Below, piece after piece: positions 11,864-24,600 of a DNA stretch of 64,000 bases. The first letter of the stretch is position 1. Every line of letters begins with the position of its first letter. The stretch is taken from the NCBI GenBank assembly GCA_905221605.1, contig CAJNDS010000513.1, positions 400,682 through 464,681 of the forward strand, read 5' to 3'. The notes beneath the pieces were generated by a model, which worked only from the letters and a program-made list of their open reading frames with translations, was not told the origin of the DNA and did not search any database. Source of the stretch: Symbiodinium natans (taxonomy: Eukaryota > Sar > Dinophyceae > Suessiales > Symbiodiniaceae). A program made the translations under genes and the position numbers.

Positions 11864-13413
11864 CTCTTAATGAAACCCCGCGCAACAAGAGGTCACGGCA
11901 GAGTCCTTGCAACTACCTACCTCTTCCAGCAAGGGTCCGCGGCCATCTAGCACACAATCTCATCAGAACAGACTCGATGTCATAAGCACCCGGTCAAGAT
12001 ACACATAACGCAAAATGCACACATCACGGCTAACTGTTCGGGGTTGGAGTGCTGAAGCTTAGGTTGAAGGACTGAGTTGAAATGGGGGGGGTTGGGGGGC
12101 GGAGATTGGGAATTGGGATGGAAGTGAAAGGTGGGATAGAAATCGGCGCTGAGATCGGGTGGAGTAGAATTTGAGATAGGGTGCGAGCGACGAATCCGGT
12201 TTGGTTCAGGTTGCAGACCTCAACAGTCTCGGACATCTCAACAACAGTCAATATCAAAAAGCCAGTGTCAAGGAGAAAACACTGAAGACTTGAGACTTAA
12301 CCAAATGTCATAAACACACATCTAGACTCACAGTGACTCGCAGTGTAACCATTAAACAGTTGATGCAAGAAACAGAAATACCAAACACACATGTACAGTG
12401 TTGAAAGTGCAAACACAAGTAACAATACTACAATAGAAAACGGCAAAGGAAATTGCATGTTCTGCTCATTAGTTCTTCATTGCAGCTGAGTCTCAGCAAA
12501 CCATCATAACTTGTATATTTATGTATATGTATATACATAGGTGTGTGTCTAGCATTGTTGGCTTTCTGATTGATTTGTCTGATGCTCTAGTGTTTTGTTG
12601 TGTAGCCCATGAGTCTCCTCTTCCACCTCCCTCGCGCTCGGCTTTGAGGCTTTCAAGGGTTCATGGTTTAGTGAGGCTTAGCGGCTTAGCGGGTACTTGA
12701 GACTGTTAACACTGGAAGCAGCACACGACACCTAAGTCAGCGTCAGCTCGACCCCGTCCCCCTTTTCGGATGCCTGTGGGGAGTCGGTTGCGGGCGTGCT
12801 GGACCAGAACTCACGGGAGAAGCCCGTGGCGCCTGGCAGAGCAAAGCCAGCAAAGCAACGTCACACTGAGACGTGGCCAATGACAAATGGAAGTCTCTCG
12901 ACCACAAGCTATGGCAGCTACAGTGTGCAAGCCTGCAGTTCAAGGCCCCTGCCCCGCCCCTGCCTATCTTCGCTCGACACAGGCATTTGTGCACGTCAAG
13001 ATATGGTGCATCCTCAGCAGAAAATCAGTGGAACAGTGGTCATGGGTCCTATATGAGAAGCTTTTCTGGACATACGCAAGGAATGGCACAAGCAAATGCC
13101 ACGACCCACTCCCCGCCTTCAGAGCCTCTCCGAATGGAAGCACCGCTGCACGAAGCACATCCTAGCAAGACTCATGCATGTAAGGTGATGTGGAGACCTT
13201 CGCCAAGAACGCAAGATCTCGACGGACCCCAGATTCCCCGAGCCCTAGCTAGACTGAGTACTGAAGCACAGCGCGTCCTCGGCAAGGCGCACAGCCTCAC
13301 CTTGTCTGGAGGCACCAAACACGGCTAAGTCAGGACCTCGCCAAAATTCGGAGCGGGCCGCTCTGAAAAAGCCGTGACAGTGGTGGTTCTCAAGCCATAT
13401 TCGAGATGCCGGC

Positions 13414-13556
13414 CTGCATTCACCTCGAGCAGCCACGCCTTGGGCGTGGCATCCTTGCGATCTTCGAAGACAAAGTCCTTAACACACAAGCGCTGAACAT
13501 CGTCTGTGGCACATCGTGAATTGCATACAAGCGTCCGCACCGAAGAGCTCGAAGGA
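13414..13556 (-). CDS. TTLL exon pair with micro-exon carrying the FELFGAD...LLEVN motif
   Basis: The 21-base exon 13536-13556 encodes SFELFGA and is joined, across a 58-base intron with a GA donor, to exon 13414-13477 encoding DFVFEDRKDATPKAW and LLEVNA. Both are in phase 0. The combined motif matches the TTL core, where the Glu-Val-Asn strand binds ATP and metal. The next donor is GC (13413-13412). Confidence 0.78.
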
Positions 13557-15640
13557 CTGCGGAAGAGGCGTGAAGCCTCAAATGAAATGGTGGGGACAGG
13601 ATGGGACAGGAGGTCAAGGCCGAAGTCTGGGAAACCACTGGCCTGGCGAGGCAGCGGCCGCCGCCAAAGCCTGGCCAAGAGAGCTGCCCATCTCTTGTAG
13701 AAGGACCTGCAAACCGCACGCCATGGAAATGCATCATGTCAACAACATAAGGTTTGCACCTGCTTTAGTGTGCCCCCCCCCCCCCCCCCGAAAAACCGTC
13801 GAAGCAGGTTCTCCCTCTCTTTAAATGGCCACGGGTTTTACATGATGTTAAAAGGGAGGAGATTGTATATGAGTTTGAAAGGGGCAGCGTTGCCCGGCAA
13901 TTGATTATAAACGAACCGCATGAAACTTTCTTACGACATCCGTGACTTTGAGGATATCACCAGCGCCACCCGAGTCAGTCACCATGTCCCGAATGTGTCC
14001 GACTAGCCCAGCCAAATCGACTTTAAACAGGGGCCCCCCTCTAAAGCAATGCCGCTACAACTCTCACACAGGCTACAGACTACAGCCAGCTGCCAGAAAC
14101 ACTCAGAAAACAGCACCCATATTGCTCTCGTGTTATTCGGATTTTGCTCGTATGACCCAAATTTGGCCTCAGAATCCAGGCCAGCCTCCTTCGCACAGGA
14201 AAGACATCTCTCATAACTTGTTGCGCGCGTTTTGTCGCTACATCTTCTGATTGTCTCCTACCTTTTTTCTCTCTTGAGTCAATCTCGCAATAGAGATCGT
14301 CCTCCACCAGTTCGCGCCAAAGAAGCACCTGCTCAACCTCCTCGTATCCCGGCTGCGCCACCTGCAGCCACATGAACCAATGCACCAAGACCGCGGAGTG
14401 GTCCACAACAAAACCGTCTAGATACGCAACCATATTAATCTCACAGGTTCGTGGAAAGCCTAAATAGCATACAATCTGAGGGAGGTCAATGTCAATGTCG
14501 GCTTCAACTGCAGGCGCCCCGCTGTAAGCGCACCTGCACGCAGTGGTTGGTGAGGTGGGCGGCAACAATCGTGGGATCATCCTCAATCCAATTGTACAGC
14601 TAGGTGGTATTGTGCGTGTTGGCAGGCTGTGATGCGCCCCAGCAAGGACATGATGTGTCGCCACATAAACATGCAACCCACTCCTTATAACGTAACTGGC
14701 TTTTTGAAGCTTCTAAAGGATTACGTTCTTCAGCGCCAGGGCGCAGTCCATGGCTTAGATGCTGTCAGTACGACGTGGAGCTCTTCCTGGATCGAAATCG
14801 TTTGCAGCCGCGACCGTGACTTCCGAGCTCTCTAGAACTCAATCACTCAAGCTCTGGGCATAGCCTTAACTTCCACCCAAGCATCATGGAGCCAAGCACG
14901 GCTGAAGCCACACTTAGGACATCCGACCAGGAGGAAGTGCACGCGCCTGAGGTTCCGCATGGGGCTTTCAAGTAGGAGTGCGGGGTCCGGAGATCCCGTT
15001 GGGTGTGCATCTTGCTTATGCGTTGCAAGGAGCCCCTGCATGTCCCTGCTTTAAATGAACCGCCAAGCTGCACATGGAACTTGCGACCTCTATGCAAAAG
15101 TGGCGGGACGACGTAGGGCTGAATGACCCATTCGACCACACCCTTCGCGGGACATGGCTCTCATGCTGACTCTCCCGGTCTCAGAGGCACGCTACCACTT
15201 TGATGCAATACGTTCAAGGAGCCCTTCCTTGCATCAGTGGTGTGTGGAACTGCTGTTTGACAAACTCTGAGCGAATGAAGCACGGGGGCCTGCTCTAGCA
15301 CTGCAGATCTTACGCATTCCGCAATCTCCTCGGGCTTTCTGACCAGGTGGAGGTGCTCTCCGCGATTGGCATTACCAGCTTTCACAGCCAAGATCCTGCA
15401 CATCTCAATATAAGTAGCAGCATCACAATGGTGCTTGGGAGCCGTTGTTAAGCATGCATGCCGCTGACTTTGTCTGATCATAGGATGTGGACCCACTGAA
15501 GTCACTGAAGTCCTGAAGTCAGCTTCCTGGGTGCTGGCCCACTTTCGAAATCGCCCTGGCAGCATGCGCAAGTCCTTCACCAGCTCAGGCGTCAGACTTT
15601 GCACAGATGCCGATTTTGTCTTGCTGCTTCTGTCAAAAAA
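13414..15640 (-). CDS. Tubulin-tyrosine-ligase-like (TTLL) enzyme, multi-exon, ends incomplete
   Basis: ATP-dependent ligase of the TTL family, which adds Tyr, Glu or Gly to tubulin tails. Exons seen: 15513-15640 (FFDRSSKTKS start, Leu-rich), 15300-15395 (KAGNANRGEHLHLV, ATP-grasp lysine/glycine loop), 15072-15142 (WVIQPYVVPPLLHRGRKFHV, core motif), 14638-14683 (LHVYVATHHVLA strand), 14534-14599 (IVAAHLTNHCVQ motif), about 14270-14361 (GYEEVEQVLLW), a 21-base exon 13536-13556 (SFELFGA) and 13414-13477 (DFVFED, then AWLLEVNAG, catalytic-site strand). Phases agree at 15072/14683, 14638/14599, 14534/14361 and 13536/13477. Donors include GC, GT and GA. One or more exons between 14270 and 13556 and the C-terminal exons are missing. 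Which modification it makes cannot be told. Confidence 0.82.
13773..13789. repeat. Poly-C tract (17 C)
   Basis: Uninterrupted C run in a TTLL intron. Similar tracts recur in the window, for example near 47733-47751 and 55299-55312. Confidence 0.9.
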
Positions 15641-16385
15641 CTGCTCCCACCCATGTCCCGAGGGCACTTCTATGCACTTTGGAGACGTTGACGCAGATTA
15701 TCGTCAACAATGTGGAGCAAGTGACACACTTTCCTTTTGTTTTTGTTCGTTCAGGAGTTGCATTTAGTTGTTTGTCTACTCATTACTTCCTCTCGGTTGT
15801 TACCTCCCCATAGTTCAATTGACAGCTCTCCTACTCTATATTTTTGTGTAGGTTCTAGGGCTTCGGGGGTTTGTGTGGGCGGCATGGGAACCTAACCTTG
15901 ACCGACCCTACGGTAGTTTAAGTCAGGCTTTGGGTTTGGGGCTTACGGGCTTTGGAGCCTTGAGTTTTCGACTCTCGCGCTCGGACGCAGCAGGCGAGGC
16001 TTCGGACCGCTCCATCCAACCCATGCTGAGATCGATGTGACTATACTTTGATGCCTTTGGAACGACACTCGTCTCCCACTTTTTTCAGGCAGGCGGGGCG
16101 TGCTGCACGTGTAATATATACATACATATATATATATACACACACACATATATATATATACATATGTCGCCTCTCTCCTCTCGCCAAGAATTGGACCAGC
16201 GTTTACTGTAGTTACTTGACCTCCTTACCCTATACTCCGTTCAGATGCAGGAATGCGAAGAGTTGCCATGCTGCTTAACCGCGAAAACGACTGGGGCGTG
16301 GCTTCATGACTCCTCTTCGTCCTCCAGATCCGCCACGAACGTCACAGGCAATACGCCTTGACAACCTCGGGAGCTGCGACTGGAG
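15641..16385. other. No exon recognised; 5' side of the TTLL gene
   Basis: Expected to hold the TTLL start and/or introns. Only a (TA)n/(CA)n tract near 16115-16165 stands out. Confidence 0.4.
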
Positions 16386-16600
16386 CCAACTGAAGCTGTA
16401 GCACAGGGCCACTGACATGAGCTAATGCAAAGCTGGGGAGCGCCTTTTGGTCAGGTAGTGCGCCAACATGCCCTTGCGGACCAAAGAAGTCCGTACATAC
16501 AGGCCTTGGAAGAAGAGTCACTGTAAAAGGCCTTCTCATGACCACGGCAAATGTCTTGCATGTTGGTGAAGAGATGTCCAACGGACATCAGGTTCCGGTT
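16370..16600 (-). CDS. Candidate exon(s), unidentified
   Basis: Open minus-strand frame reading SVGHLFTNMQDICRGHEKAF followed by a serine-rich stretch and YGLLWSA. An AG|G site there would join a frame reading PVLQLQLAPVAAPEVVKAYC, which closes with a TGA. The composition looks coding and both pieces share the direction of the neighbouring genes, but no family is recognised. It could be the 5' part of the TTLL gene or a separate gene. Confidence 0.3.
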
Positions 16601-17296
16601 GATAAGAACACCTTCTCTCTTTTCATCTTTGCAGCTCAGGTGCTTGATGCCCGCCGCCTGGCGTGGACCCCGTGCTGTGTGGGAAGCTGGAGCAGCTAGA
16701 GAGAAGCAAAGACTGAGGTCTTGAAGTCTTGAAGACCAAAAGCCCAGCAAAATGATGCTTGCCCTCGGCAATCCCTGCAGGCTCTGCACGCCAAGTCGCA
16801 AGGATGACCCTTGACTTAAGAAGGAGTCCCAATCCATGTCGGCGAAATCGGCCCACCTCCGCAGGGGCGAACCACGCCACCCTCCAAAACTGGAGCTTGC
16901 AGAATCTGTGGTATGGCACTTGACCAGTTTTGGCAAGCCACTGGCATGCGGCTCCATCGACGACTCGTATGCACCTCGCACACCACGGCAGTTCGTAGAT
17001 CACAGAATGAGTTGGAACTACCGACAAGTTTGCTTTCAGATCGGCTGAACTTGCAAGATGTTATTCGAAACAGAGGCGGAAAAAGTATACAGTATACCTT
17101 AACTAAGTCTTACTAAGTTAAGTCTACTTCACCTCGAGATAATGCCAATGCCAGTTTAAGCATCGAGTGTATGTTGAGCTCGGACATTTCGGACTCTCAC
17201 ACGGTCAGCCGGGACATTTACATGACATGGGAATGCCTCAGTTCCCCATCAGGCTTGTGCTTGAGCATCAAGGCTTGTAACACGCGGGCATATTCT

Positions 17297-17344
17297 GGTG
17301 AACATATTGGAAGTATCCTCTGGGACATATTGGAAGTATCCTCC
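17297..17344. repeat. Tandem duplication of ACATATTGGAAGTATCCTC
   Basis: Two copies of a 19-base string separated by TGGG, with partial further copies (TATTGGAAAG) downstream. It is in apparently non-coding DNA. Confidence 0.75.
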
Positions 17345-17794
17345 GGAATTTTGACATTTGATTGACATGTTGGAAAGAAATATTGGAAAGCAGGTTTACA
17401 CAACCATGGAATGCTTGGTCTTTGTTGGCCTCTAGACTCTAAAGCCCTCGTAGAAAGATGGTTGCTTTTGATGTTGGGCATCCGCTTTTCTCAAAAACAT
17501 AATGCAGTTCAAGATGTACGTTCACAATACTGAACGTTTATGCCAAGCAACTTGGCAATGCATGCTGAACTTTGGAACAGTTGAGATTTCCATCTGGCTT
17601 GATGTTGTTCTCTTTCACTCTCTTCTGCCCTCTGCACCATGGACCCCTCATTTTTTCTTGTCGAGGGGCAACTCGCTTCACGACCCATGTAAAAGCATCG
17701 GGTGCATCTCCTCCTGCGCTCTCCGTCTAGCGGCTTCGTCTCTCCTTTCCTCGTTGGTGCTAGTGGCTGCCAGTGCCACCTAACACCAAAGTCT

Positions 17795-17926
17795 CTGCAT
17801 TTGCTTGTCCACTCGCTGTGCTTGCCGCCACATCCTCCCAGCACATTGCTTTCATTGCGCGGCCCGGCACGCTCCCCCCCATCTTCCTCCTCCAACAATG
17901 GTTGCCCAGGTGCTTTCTTGTGAGCC
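17795..17926 (-). CDS. Candidate first exon of an unidentified protein
   Basis: An ATG at 17926-17924 opens MAHKKAPGQPLLEEEDGGER, a charged N-terminus with an LLEEED acidic cluster, followed by RNESNVLGGCGGK. The frame has a start codon after non-coding sequence and several possible GA or GC donors. No family is recognised; it may start the gene continuing at 16.4-16.6 kb. Confidence 0.3.
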
Positions 17927-20149
17927 ATTCTAGTAAGATTTGAGATTTGGATGATAAAACCGATAATCTTCTGAGCGGCTAAACCCTGGTCTGCTCTACG
18001 CACTCATCACGCAGGTTATCCATCAGGTTGGAGCTGTGTTCCTACAGCCCCACAACCGTCCAGGCCCCCTGGAGAAACAAGATGTCCGACCTTTCCGTTC
18101 TAACCCACCCAGGGGGCGTGGTCAATGAGGAGTTTCTAACGCCCGCGAGAACCCGCTGGCTGTGCATAACACAACACCTCTGACCAAGCGAGCTGCAAGC
18201 GCCGGGCTGCAGCAAGTACCACCTGCCGCGCATAGGGCGAGCCCAGTGCAATGGAGACTTCCGCTGTCAGGACTCGGCGGCGCCTGGGATCATGAATCAA
18301 AAGGCTGTGCTTCAGTCGGCTCGGCTGCGCTGCAATATGAAGCACTGATCTGTGCGAGAAGGTTGCTTCCCGTTACCCGTTTATTCAGATTCTCTGCACG
18401 GAACTTGCGACAGCTTTCGAAAGGCCGCGCTGTGGGGGAGGACGAGGACTTGCCAAATTCTTAGCACAACAACACCTTCAAAAACCGGAAAACAAAAACA
18501 AACAGCCTTAGTTCCATCGCAAGAATCGTGGTGCTCGGGCCTCCGTATTCTCTCCCAGGCCAGTGCCAGACAAGCAGCGACCTCAAACCCATACCAATCA
18601 ATGCGCAGTGCATCCACAGATTGAGCGCGACTTCGGGAGGCCAGCTCCTATAGCATACCGCGCAAGCGCGCAGTGCCTCAAATCATCAGTTGTACTGCCC
18701 GCATCACGGAAATTAGGACTTGGGAGGCGTGCTAGCCATCCGAAGCTGGATCTGAATCTGACTCAATGTGGATTCCAAGCCTATGCAAGCTAAGGCACGA
18801 TGGCCGCAAGCCATCGCAGGCCAGGCCTAGCAGCAAAAAAGCTCGAGAGCCGCGTTTTGCATCCTTCTGCTGAGCCGCCCTCACCCCACCCCTTCGCCCG
18901 TTCGAGCTATCCCGTTCGCAAGGAACCTCCCCCCTTTCTCTGATTCATACCCCTTGTCGCAGACTGAGGATAGAGGCTTGTCATGCAAAAAAGGGCTTGT
19001 CGCAAGCAATTCGCTGCCATCCATACTTCGTCATACATCTATACATATAATATAAATACATATATATATATATATATATACCTATATGTATGCATAGATC
19101 CAAAGTGAAGAATCAGACTGGGTACTGACTGGGCCTTGACAGGGAAGTTCGCGAAGGCCAAGCCAAAGCCAGGACCGCCATGGCAGCCGGCTTTCAATCT
19201 TTAAAACTTTAAATTAAAACTTTAAAAACATATATAGAAAGAGTTACAACTTAGTTCGGGTGTCGTTCAGACATCATTGGCCATTGGCTTGCTTTGCTGG
19301 CCCTAAGAATGCATGGTGTCAGGACGCTGAACCCCTGCAACCAGCCAAACTACCCTCCGCCATGGCACGCGTGCTCACAAGCCACAGCCCACCGAGAATG
19401 TACAGCCGCGGAATCATGCGGAATCAAGTTCGACCATGCGTGCAAAACAGGCGGGCTTTGCAACGGCCCAAATGCCACAGACGACTGCTCATGCCTGCAT
19501 GTGTCAGACTTGTCTCAGCCCGCCCCGAAAAGGAACAGGGCCCACACGTAAGAGAACACTCTGCGATGGACCAGGGCAGCCCCGGACAAAACCTGGGCCG
19601 CTACAGCCAGGATTCATAGCGGGAGCAGAGTTTCGCAACACTGCAGAAACTGAAGATACAACTCAAAAAGCAGGCACATGTTGGGATGTGGTGGTTGGTA
19701 CCGGAGCATGAGCGCAAGGATGCATAGCAGCTTTCTTGTCGGGTCTTTCGTTGAAATCCTACGAGTACCGTACAGTGCAGATGATTGAAAACTAGAGTGG
19801 ACTTGCTGCACCACAGAAGCAAGCGGGCCCTGCACATTTTTCCTTCGCCTGCATGTGACCTACCAGCCGGGGATATACATAAAGACTGCCTGGAAGAGAC
19901 ACATGCCCTACCGTCCTTTGAACGGCGAGCTCTCCTTAGCACTCAAGAAGCTTGATTTGGTGCCCAAGGAGGACCCGAGCATGCCAAAGGCAAGGAGTAA
20001 GCCATTAACTGCTTTAACGCGTGCACTAAACCCTGGCACGGAGATCCCAGTTCTGGAGGCGGCAAGTGCTGCCATTCAACTGAACCGCGCTCGCGACAGT
20101 TCTGCAGCGTTGCCTGAAAATAAATGGTTTTGCCGCAGTATCAGCCGCC
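17927..20149. other. No exon recognised
   Basis: Frames on both strands are overlapping and motif-free. A (TA)n tract lies near 19037-19082. A plus-strand frame around 19855-20202 has plausible amino-acid composition but no support. Confidence 0.4.
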
Positions 20150-20198
20150 TCCCAAGTATTGATTCAGCGCAGCATATGCCTCCGCCACTTCGCGAAAC
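20150..20198 (-). CDS. Candidate exon resembling the last helix of a J domain
   Basis: After an AG|G acceptor the minus strand reads FREVAEAYAALNQYLGG. This is close to the 'FKEIAEAYEVLSD' helix that follows the HPD loop in DnaJ proteins. No HPD exon was found nearby, so the assignment rests on this one helix and could be chance. Confidence 0.25.
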
Positions 20199-20647
20199 CT
20201 GAGTGTACTGCTGGGCGCGAATCAATCCGCTCTGGTACAGCTTTGGCTTCAGAAAATTGTTGTCACGGGTACAACTTTGACGGTCTGACCGGGACCTATA
20301 GGACCACAAGGAGTGTCAACGTCGGGTCATTTGGAACACACCATCCCATTGGCCTCTGCGATGCCTCTTCCTTCGAGGCCTCGAGGTTCTTGTCCTTCAA
20401 TGAGCTGCGCATATGGTTTTGGGCTTAGGACATCAGCTTCACTCAGGCGATGAGGATGTCAGTAATGGAAGTGCTGCATCAAAACAAATCAATGCCGGAC
20501 AGCTGCATGGTACTTGGGAGATACGATATGATACGATGGTTGAAATTACCAGCTGGCTTCTGTTGACAAGGCCACCCGCTGTCTGCCCATGCCCACTTTT
20601 AGTTCGCAAAAAGAACTTCGCTTGTAGATTGTGAAAAGCCGACATAC

Positions 20648-20871
20648 CCTGCAGCACCCTCAACAACGGCAGATATACTTGCGCCGTCATGCGAACCAAG
20701 GATGTGAAGTACTGCACAGTGCTGCAAGCGAGAAGGAGGGAATACCAGCGGTCTAGCTGGTTGGGGTTCAGAATGGCAGTTGAAGCTGCGGAGTTTATCT
20801 TGACAATGTTCCCATGACCCCGTCGCTTTAGTGCCTCTGTAGTACGCGTGTCCACACAATTCCGCAGCTCC
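20648..20871 (-). CDS. Exon of a polytopic membrane protein, possibly an ion channel (PKD/TRP-like)
   Basis: A 224-base exon bounded by an AG|G acceptor and a GT donor. It reads ELRNCVDTRTTEALKRRGHG, then ILNPNQLDRWYSLLLACS, TVQYFTSLVRMTAQVYLPLL and RVLQG. The hydrophobic pattern with a conserved arginine is reminiscent of S4-S5 segments in polycystin-type channels, but this is only a resemblance. The exon ends of the gene could not be followed; a further membrane-like frame lies at about 21150-21290 (SLSFLATFFLNILGAPCLLV). Confidence 0.5.
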
Positions 20872-21637
20872 CTGTCAGTGATAGTGAGAGCACGTCAGCT
20901 CACTGGCCGTGGTTTGACCAATCAGCCATAGAGGGTGCAGAACCCGATGCACCAGAATGCTAAAATTGTATCTACAGTACTTGACCCTTCGAGTATCAAT
21001 TGGTGCATTGGCAGAACATCCTCTGTGCGAAGCATGAACAACAGGCTCTGAAGCCGCGTGCCGTGTGGAACAAGATCTGAAAGACTAAGGCTCGCACATT
21101 CCTACCGAGCCTATCGCAACCCGACGCCTCCAAATACACCCGGGCCGCATGAGTGGCTGACCTAATATGGCCATAATTTCACGCGCTCGTGACATGTCGG
21201 CGAACCCGGGTACCAAGAGACATGGGGCGCCCAGGATGTTCAAAAAGAAAGTTGCCAAGAACGACAAGCTCCGTATTCGGAGCTCCTCATCTACAATGCT
21301 GCAAAATCATTTCAGACGGCTGGCAAAAGGGGCCGTCAAAAGGTATAGCTACAACGTGGCTCCACGTTCTGGGCGGGAGGCAAGCTCCGCGGCCTTCATT
21401 TTTGCACCTGCGGCCTGAGCAGGCAGAAACCCAGAATGTCAGCGCGTTCATGGGGGAGTGGAAACACCAAAGTACATCAAAGTACATGCAACTTGCCTTA
21501 GGCTACGTGCAGCTACAGGGAAGAAACTACGGCTTGTTCCAGCAGCCCCTCTTCTGATCATAAAGACCTTGCGCCTCTAAGTTTTGGTCTATGTGGTGCG
21601 TGACCTTCCATGCCACTGGGCTTACAGTTCTCGTGAT

Positions 21638-24600
21638 TTACGCCCCAGGCGCTGTAGCCGCCTTGATGGCCTGGATGAGCTGCCGCTGTGCCGATTGCCG
21701 GGCACGGGACTCTTCGTTGGCCTTCCTCACAACACATGCGACGACTACTTCTGCATCGCGTGGTTCCAACGCAGCCTGTTTGTGTGATGGCAGCTTCCGG
21801 CTGCGTTCGGAAAAGAAATCACCCTTCATCGTGAGCACTCGCTGTTTAGGACAGCTTCGCAGGTTTACCTCCGCGTTGCCTCACTAGCAGCTGCATTTGC
21901 TGATCAGCAGTCCATCTCATCCGTATATGACGTACACAAGTTCATCTGACTGAACCTCAGCCGGGTGGCAGCTCGGCTGCCGCAAGAAGCGCATGGAGAT
22001 GTGACGCGTCGCTGGCCTCTGCCTGCGCGTTGTCGTACCTGAACAAGCTCAAAGTATGACTCGAGCTGTGACGTGTCTAGGGTGCCAGTCCGTGATGAGG
22101 CCGCCGAGCAAAAATCAACGCAGACTAACGATGACAAACGGTGTACCAAGCTGCTAGTCAGACGATCTATCAGACGAGCCACGTCTCTGTCGAGGCTTCC
22201 GATGGCGCAGGCTTCGGCGATGTCTCGTCCCATGCACTGCCTTCTCCTAGATATGCTTCGACAAAAAGGCAGTCAGTGCGCCCGGAACAAGCTTGACTGT
22301 CCAGACCAGGCATCAGTTACGACATGTTACGGCCGAGCCTGATGGCTTACGAGGACTTTGCATCGCCACCCGTTCCTGTCACTGAGCAATGGATCTTTTG
22401 CACTTCAAGCCAGCTGACATGTGCCCTGGCAGCACCCAGCATGACACTTACGTATATATGTGCGTGTGCATATGTGTATATATATATATACCTATCTACG
22501 TCTATGCATGTGACAAAACTGTGCGCCATGACGATAGCACGCCTGCACTCATGAGAACATGACTGGTGCGAAGGTACCCTCGTCGCTTTTCACTTATGCT
22601 GTACCTCCTTCCGGACATTCACTATTGCCGCATGGCCAAGCGGCAAGTTGATTCTCTGTCTCTGAAAGTCGCCTTTCCTTGGCTGTGATACCATTCATAC
22701 TCCACTCCATAGTTGCATGCTCGCAAACTTCAACAAACGAAAACATACCAGACGAATCTGCAGAAAGGTACGCGCATAAGGACATGCGGAAAGCAACCGC
22801 CATGCCAATGCACATCTTCTCTATGTGAGTCTATGTGAGAAAATGCTGCATAGGCCGTACCCGTCGTGTGATGTTTCAGAGTCTTTTCTGGATTGTGATT
22901 GGGACTGCCTCATGCTGGCACTCTCGGGGAATTTTGCCGGGAGATCTTCATGTGTTCAACTCATGTACATAATCGGGCGCTTCGGATTCACTCACGGTCA
23001 CGATAGGCACCCTTGATAACTTTCATATCATTCTGCTGGGAAGGCGACGCCACGAACGGGACCGAGCCACTGCCGCAGTACGCCGCTCCTCGGCCGCCTT
23101 GCGGCAGCGCTCCTCTCGTGGGAACTCATGGGAAACTATGCGCGATAGAACGACGTGGTCCATTGCGCAAAACGTTGCTGTTTGCTGCACTGAACTCTGA
23201 CTCTAGCCCGCCATCGTCACCGCTGCACCACCCGAGCGAATCCACCAGAATCGCATGCTAACCTGCTAACCCTGCTCCCAGCATTGAGAAAGTTGGAACT
23301 GCCCTGCGCCTCAGCGGATAGTCGACTGTTGGCTGCTTCGAGTCGTCGCTGCAGGTCAAGCACTAGATCCTTTGACGAGAGATGCACGAGTCAACACTTG
23401 CTTCACGCACATGTTGTGTCACACGCCTTGGAAAACATGCAAGCCGTCACAGCACAAGGAACATCTGTCATTACGACTTCCGCTTAGGCAGCGCATGCTC
23501 GAGCCTTGCTTACGTGCTGAAGGGTCCAGTTGCACGATTGAAGAGGGGGGCGGGGGCGGGGGGAGCGTTTAAGCTGATGCCAGTTCGTTCTGCAGTTGCC
23601 AAAATGTTCGGAAAGGCTCCAGAGCTTGTTGGTCTGCTGCAGCGCTCGAAGACGCCATCCCCTCCTGCACGTATTATGGTGGGAAAACTTGGTAAAACTG
23701 GAACACCACAGGCTGTGGACGCATCAAGGATCAAGAGCGAAATTGAACTTGACATCACAGAGAGCAGTCTGAAGGCCTCCATGGCTGCAAGGCGTTCTTC
23801 GAGAGTTTGCACCTTCTGTTCTGCTTTCTCTTTGTCAGAGCGGAGCTGCTGCACTTCTTTCACATCAGCTTCCATGTCTGAGACTTGCCTCTGCAAGCTG
23901 ATTGCACGAGTTTCTGCATCCTTCTGGACTGCAAGGTGTACCTCTTGGAGGGACCCGGCAGCCTTCGCCCGCGCAAGCTCAGACTCCAAGCTGGACACCT
24001 GATTCTGAAGTTCGCAGGCTCGCGCCTCAGCATCGCGGCGACCAGCTTCAGCTGCTTCAACTTTCTTGGAGTCTTCCTCTTGTAAATCCTTCAAGAGCTT
24101 CTCTGCTTCCTTGAAGTGGGAGCTTGCTTCTCGAACCTCCGTCGCCTCGGCCTCGAGGCGAGAGAGGTGCCGCTGCATCTTTTCTGCACGCACCTCAGCG
24201 TCTTTGTAGGCTTCTTCTGCTTGCTCCGCTTTCTTCAGTTTAGCCTCTGCGGCTGCCAAGCGCTTCTGCAGCTCGTGGTTGCGGACCTCAACTTCCTTGC
24301 GGGCGAGCTCGGCCTGCTCGGCCTTCTTGCGTGGGGAGAGTAGGGAGTCTGCTGGCTGTTCAGCCTTCTTGGCTCGAACGTCTGCAGCCAGTCGCTTCTG
24401 CAAGTCCTGTGCTCGGGTCTCAGCCTCCTTGGCTTTCGCTTCGGCTGAAGACAAGCTGGCCTTCAAGTTGTCGACCTCGCTTTGCAACACAGTCTGTGCA
24501 GCCTCCGCAGCTTTTCGTGCAGCACGTTCGTTCGCCAAAGCTTGGTCGACACCAGCATCACGGTTGGCCTCTGCTGACAAAAGAGACTGCTTGGCTTCGC

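Larger units (their letters stand above)
9652..13413. other. No exon recognised; upstream of the ABC Calx-beta exon and downstream of the TTL gene
   Basis: This stretch should contain the 5' exons of the ABC gene and the last exons of the tubulin-tyrosine-ligase-like gene, but no open frame shows a family motif. It contains the perfect hairpin at 11082-11109, a TTTAGGG array at 11835-11863, a G/A-rich low-complexity stretch at 12060-12180 and a TA-rich tract at 12510-12545. Confidence 0.4.

Noticed and set aside
14280-14520. Longer minus-strand frame (YLDGFVVDHSAVLVHWFMWL) considered as a TTLL exon
   Set aside because: The phase from 14534 to 14361 joins two core motifs directly (HLTNHCVQ to VAQPGYEEVE), so 14362-14533 is best read as an intron.
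19855-20202. Plus-strand frame of 115 codons with natural-looking composition
   Set aside because: No family, opposite to all recognised genes, and the minus strand carries a J-domain-like helix within it.
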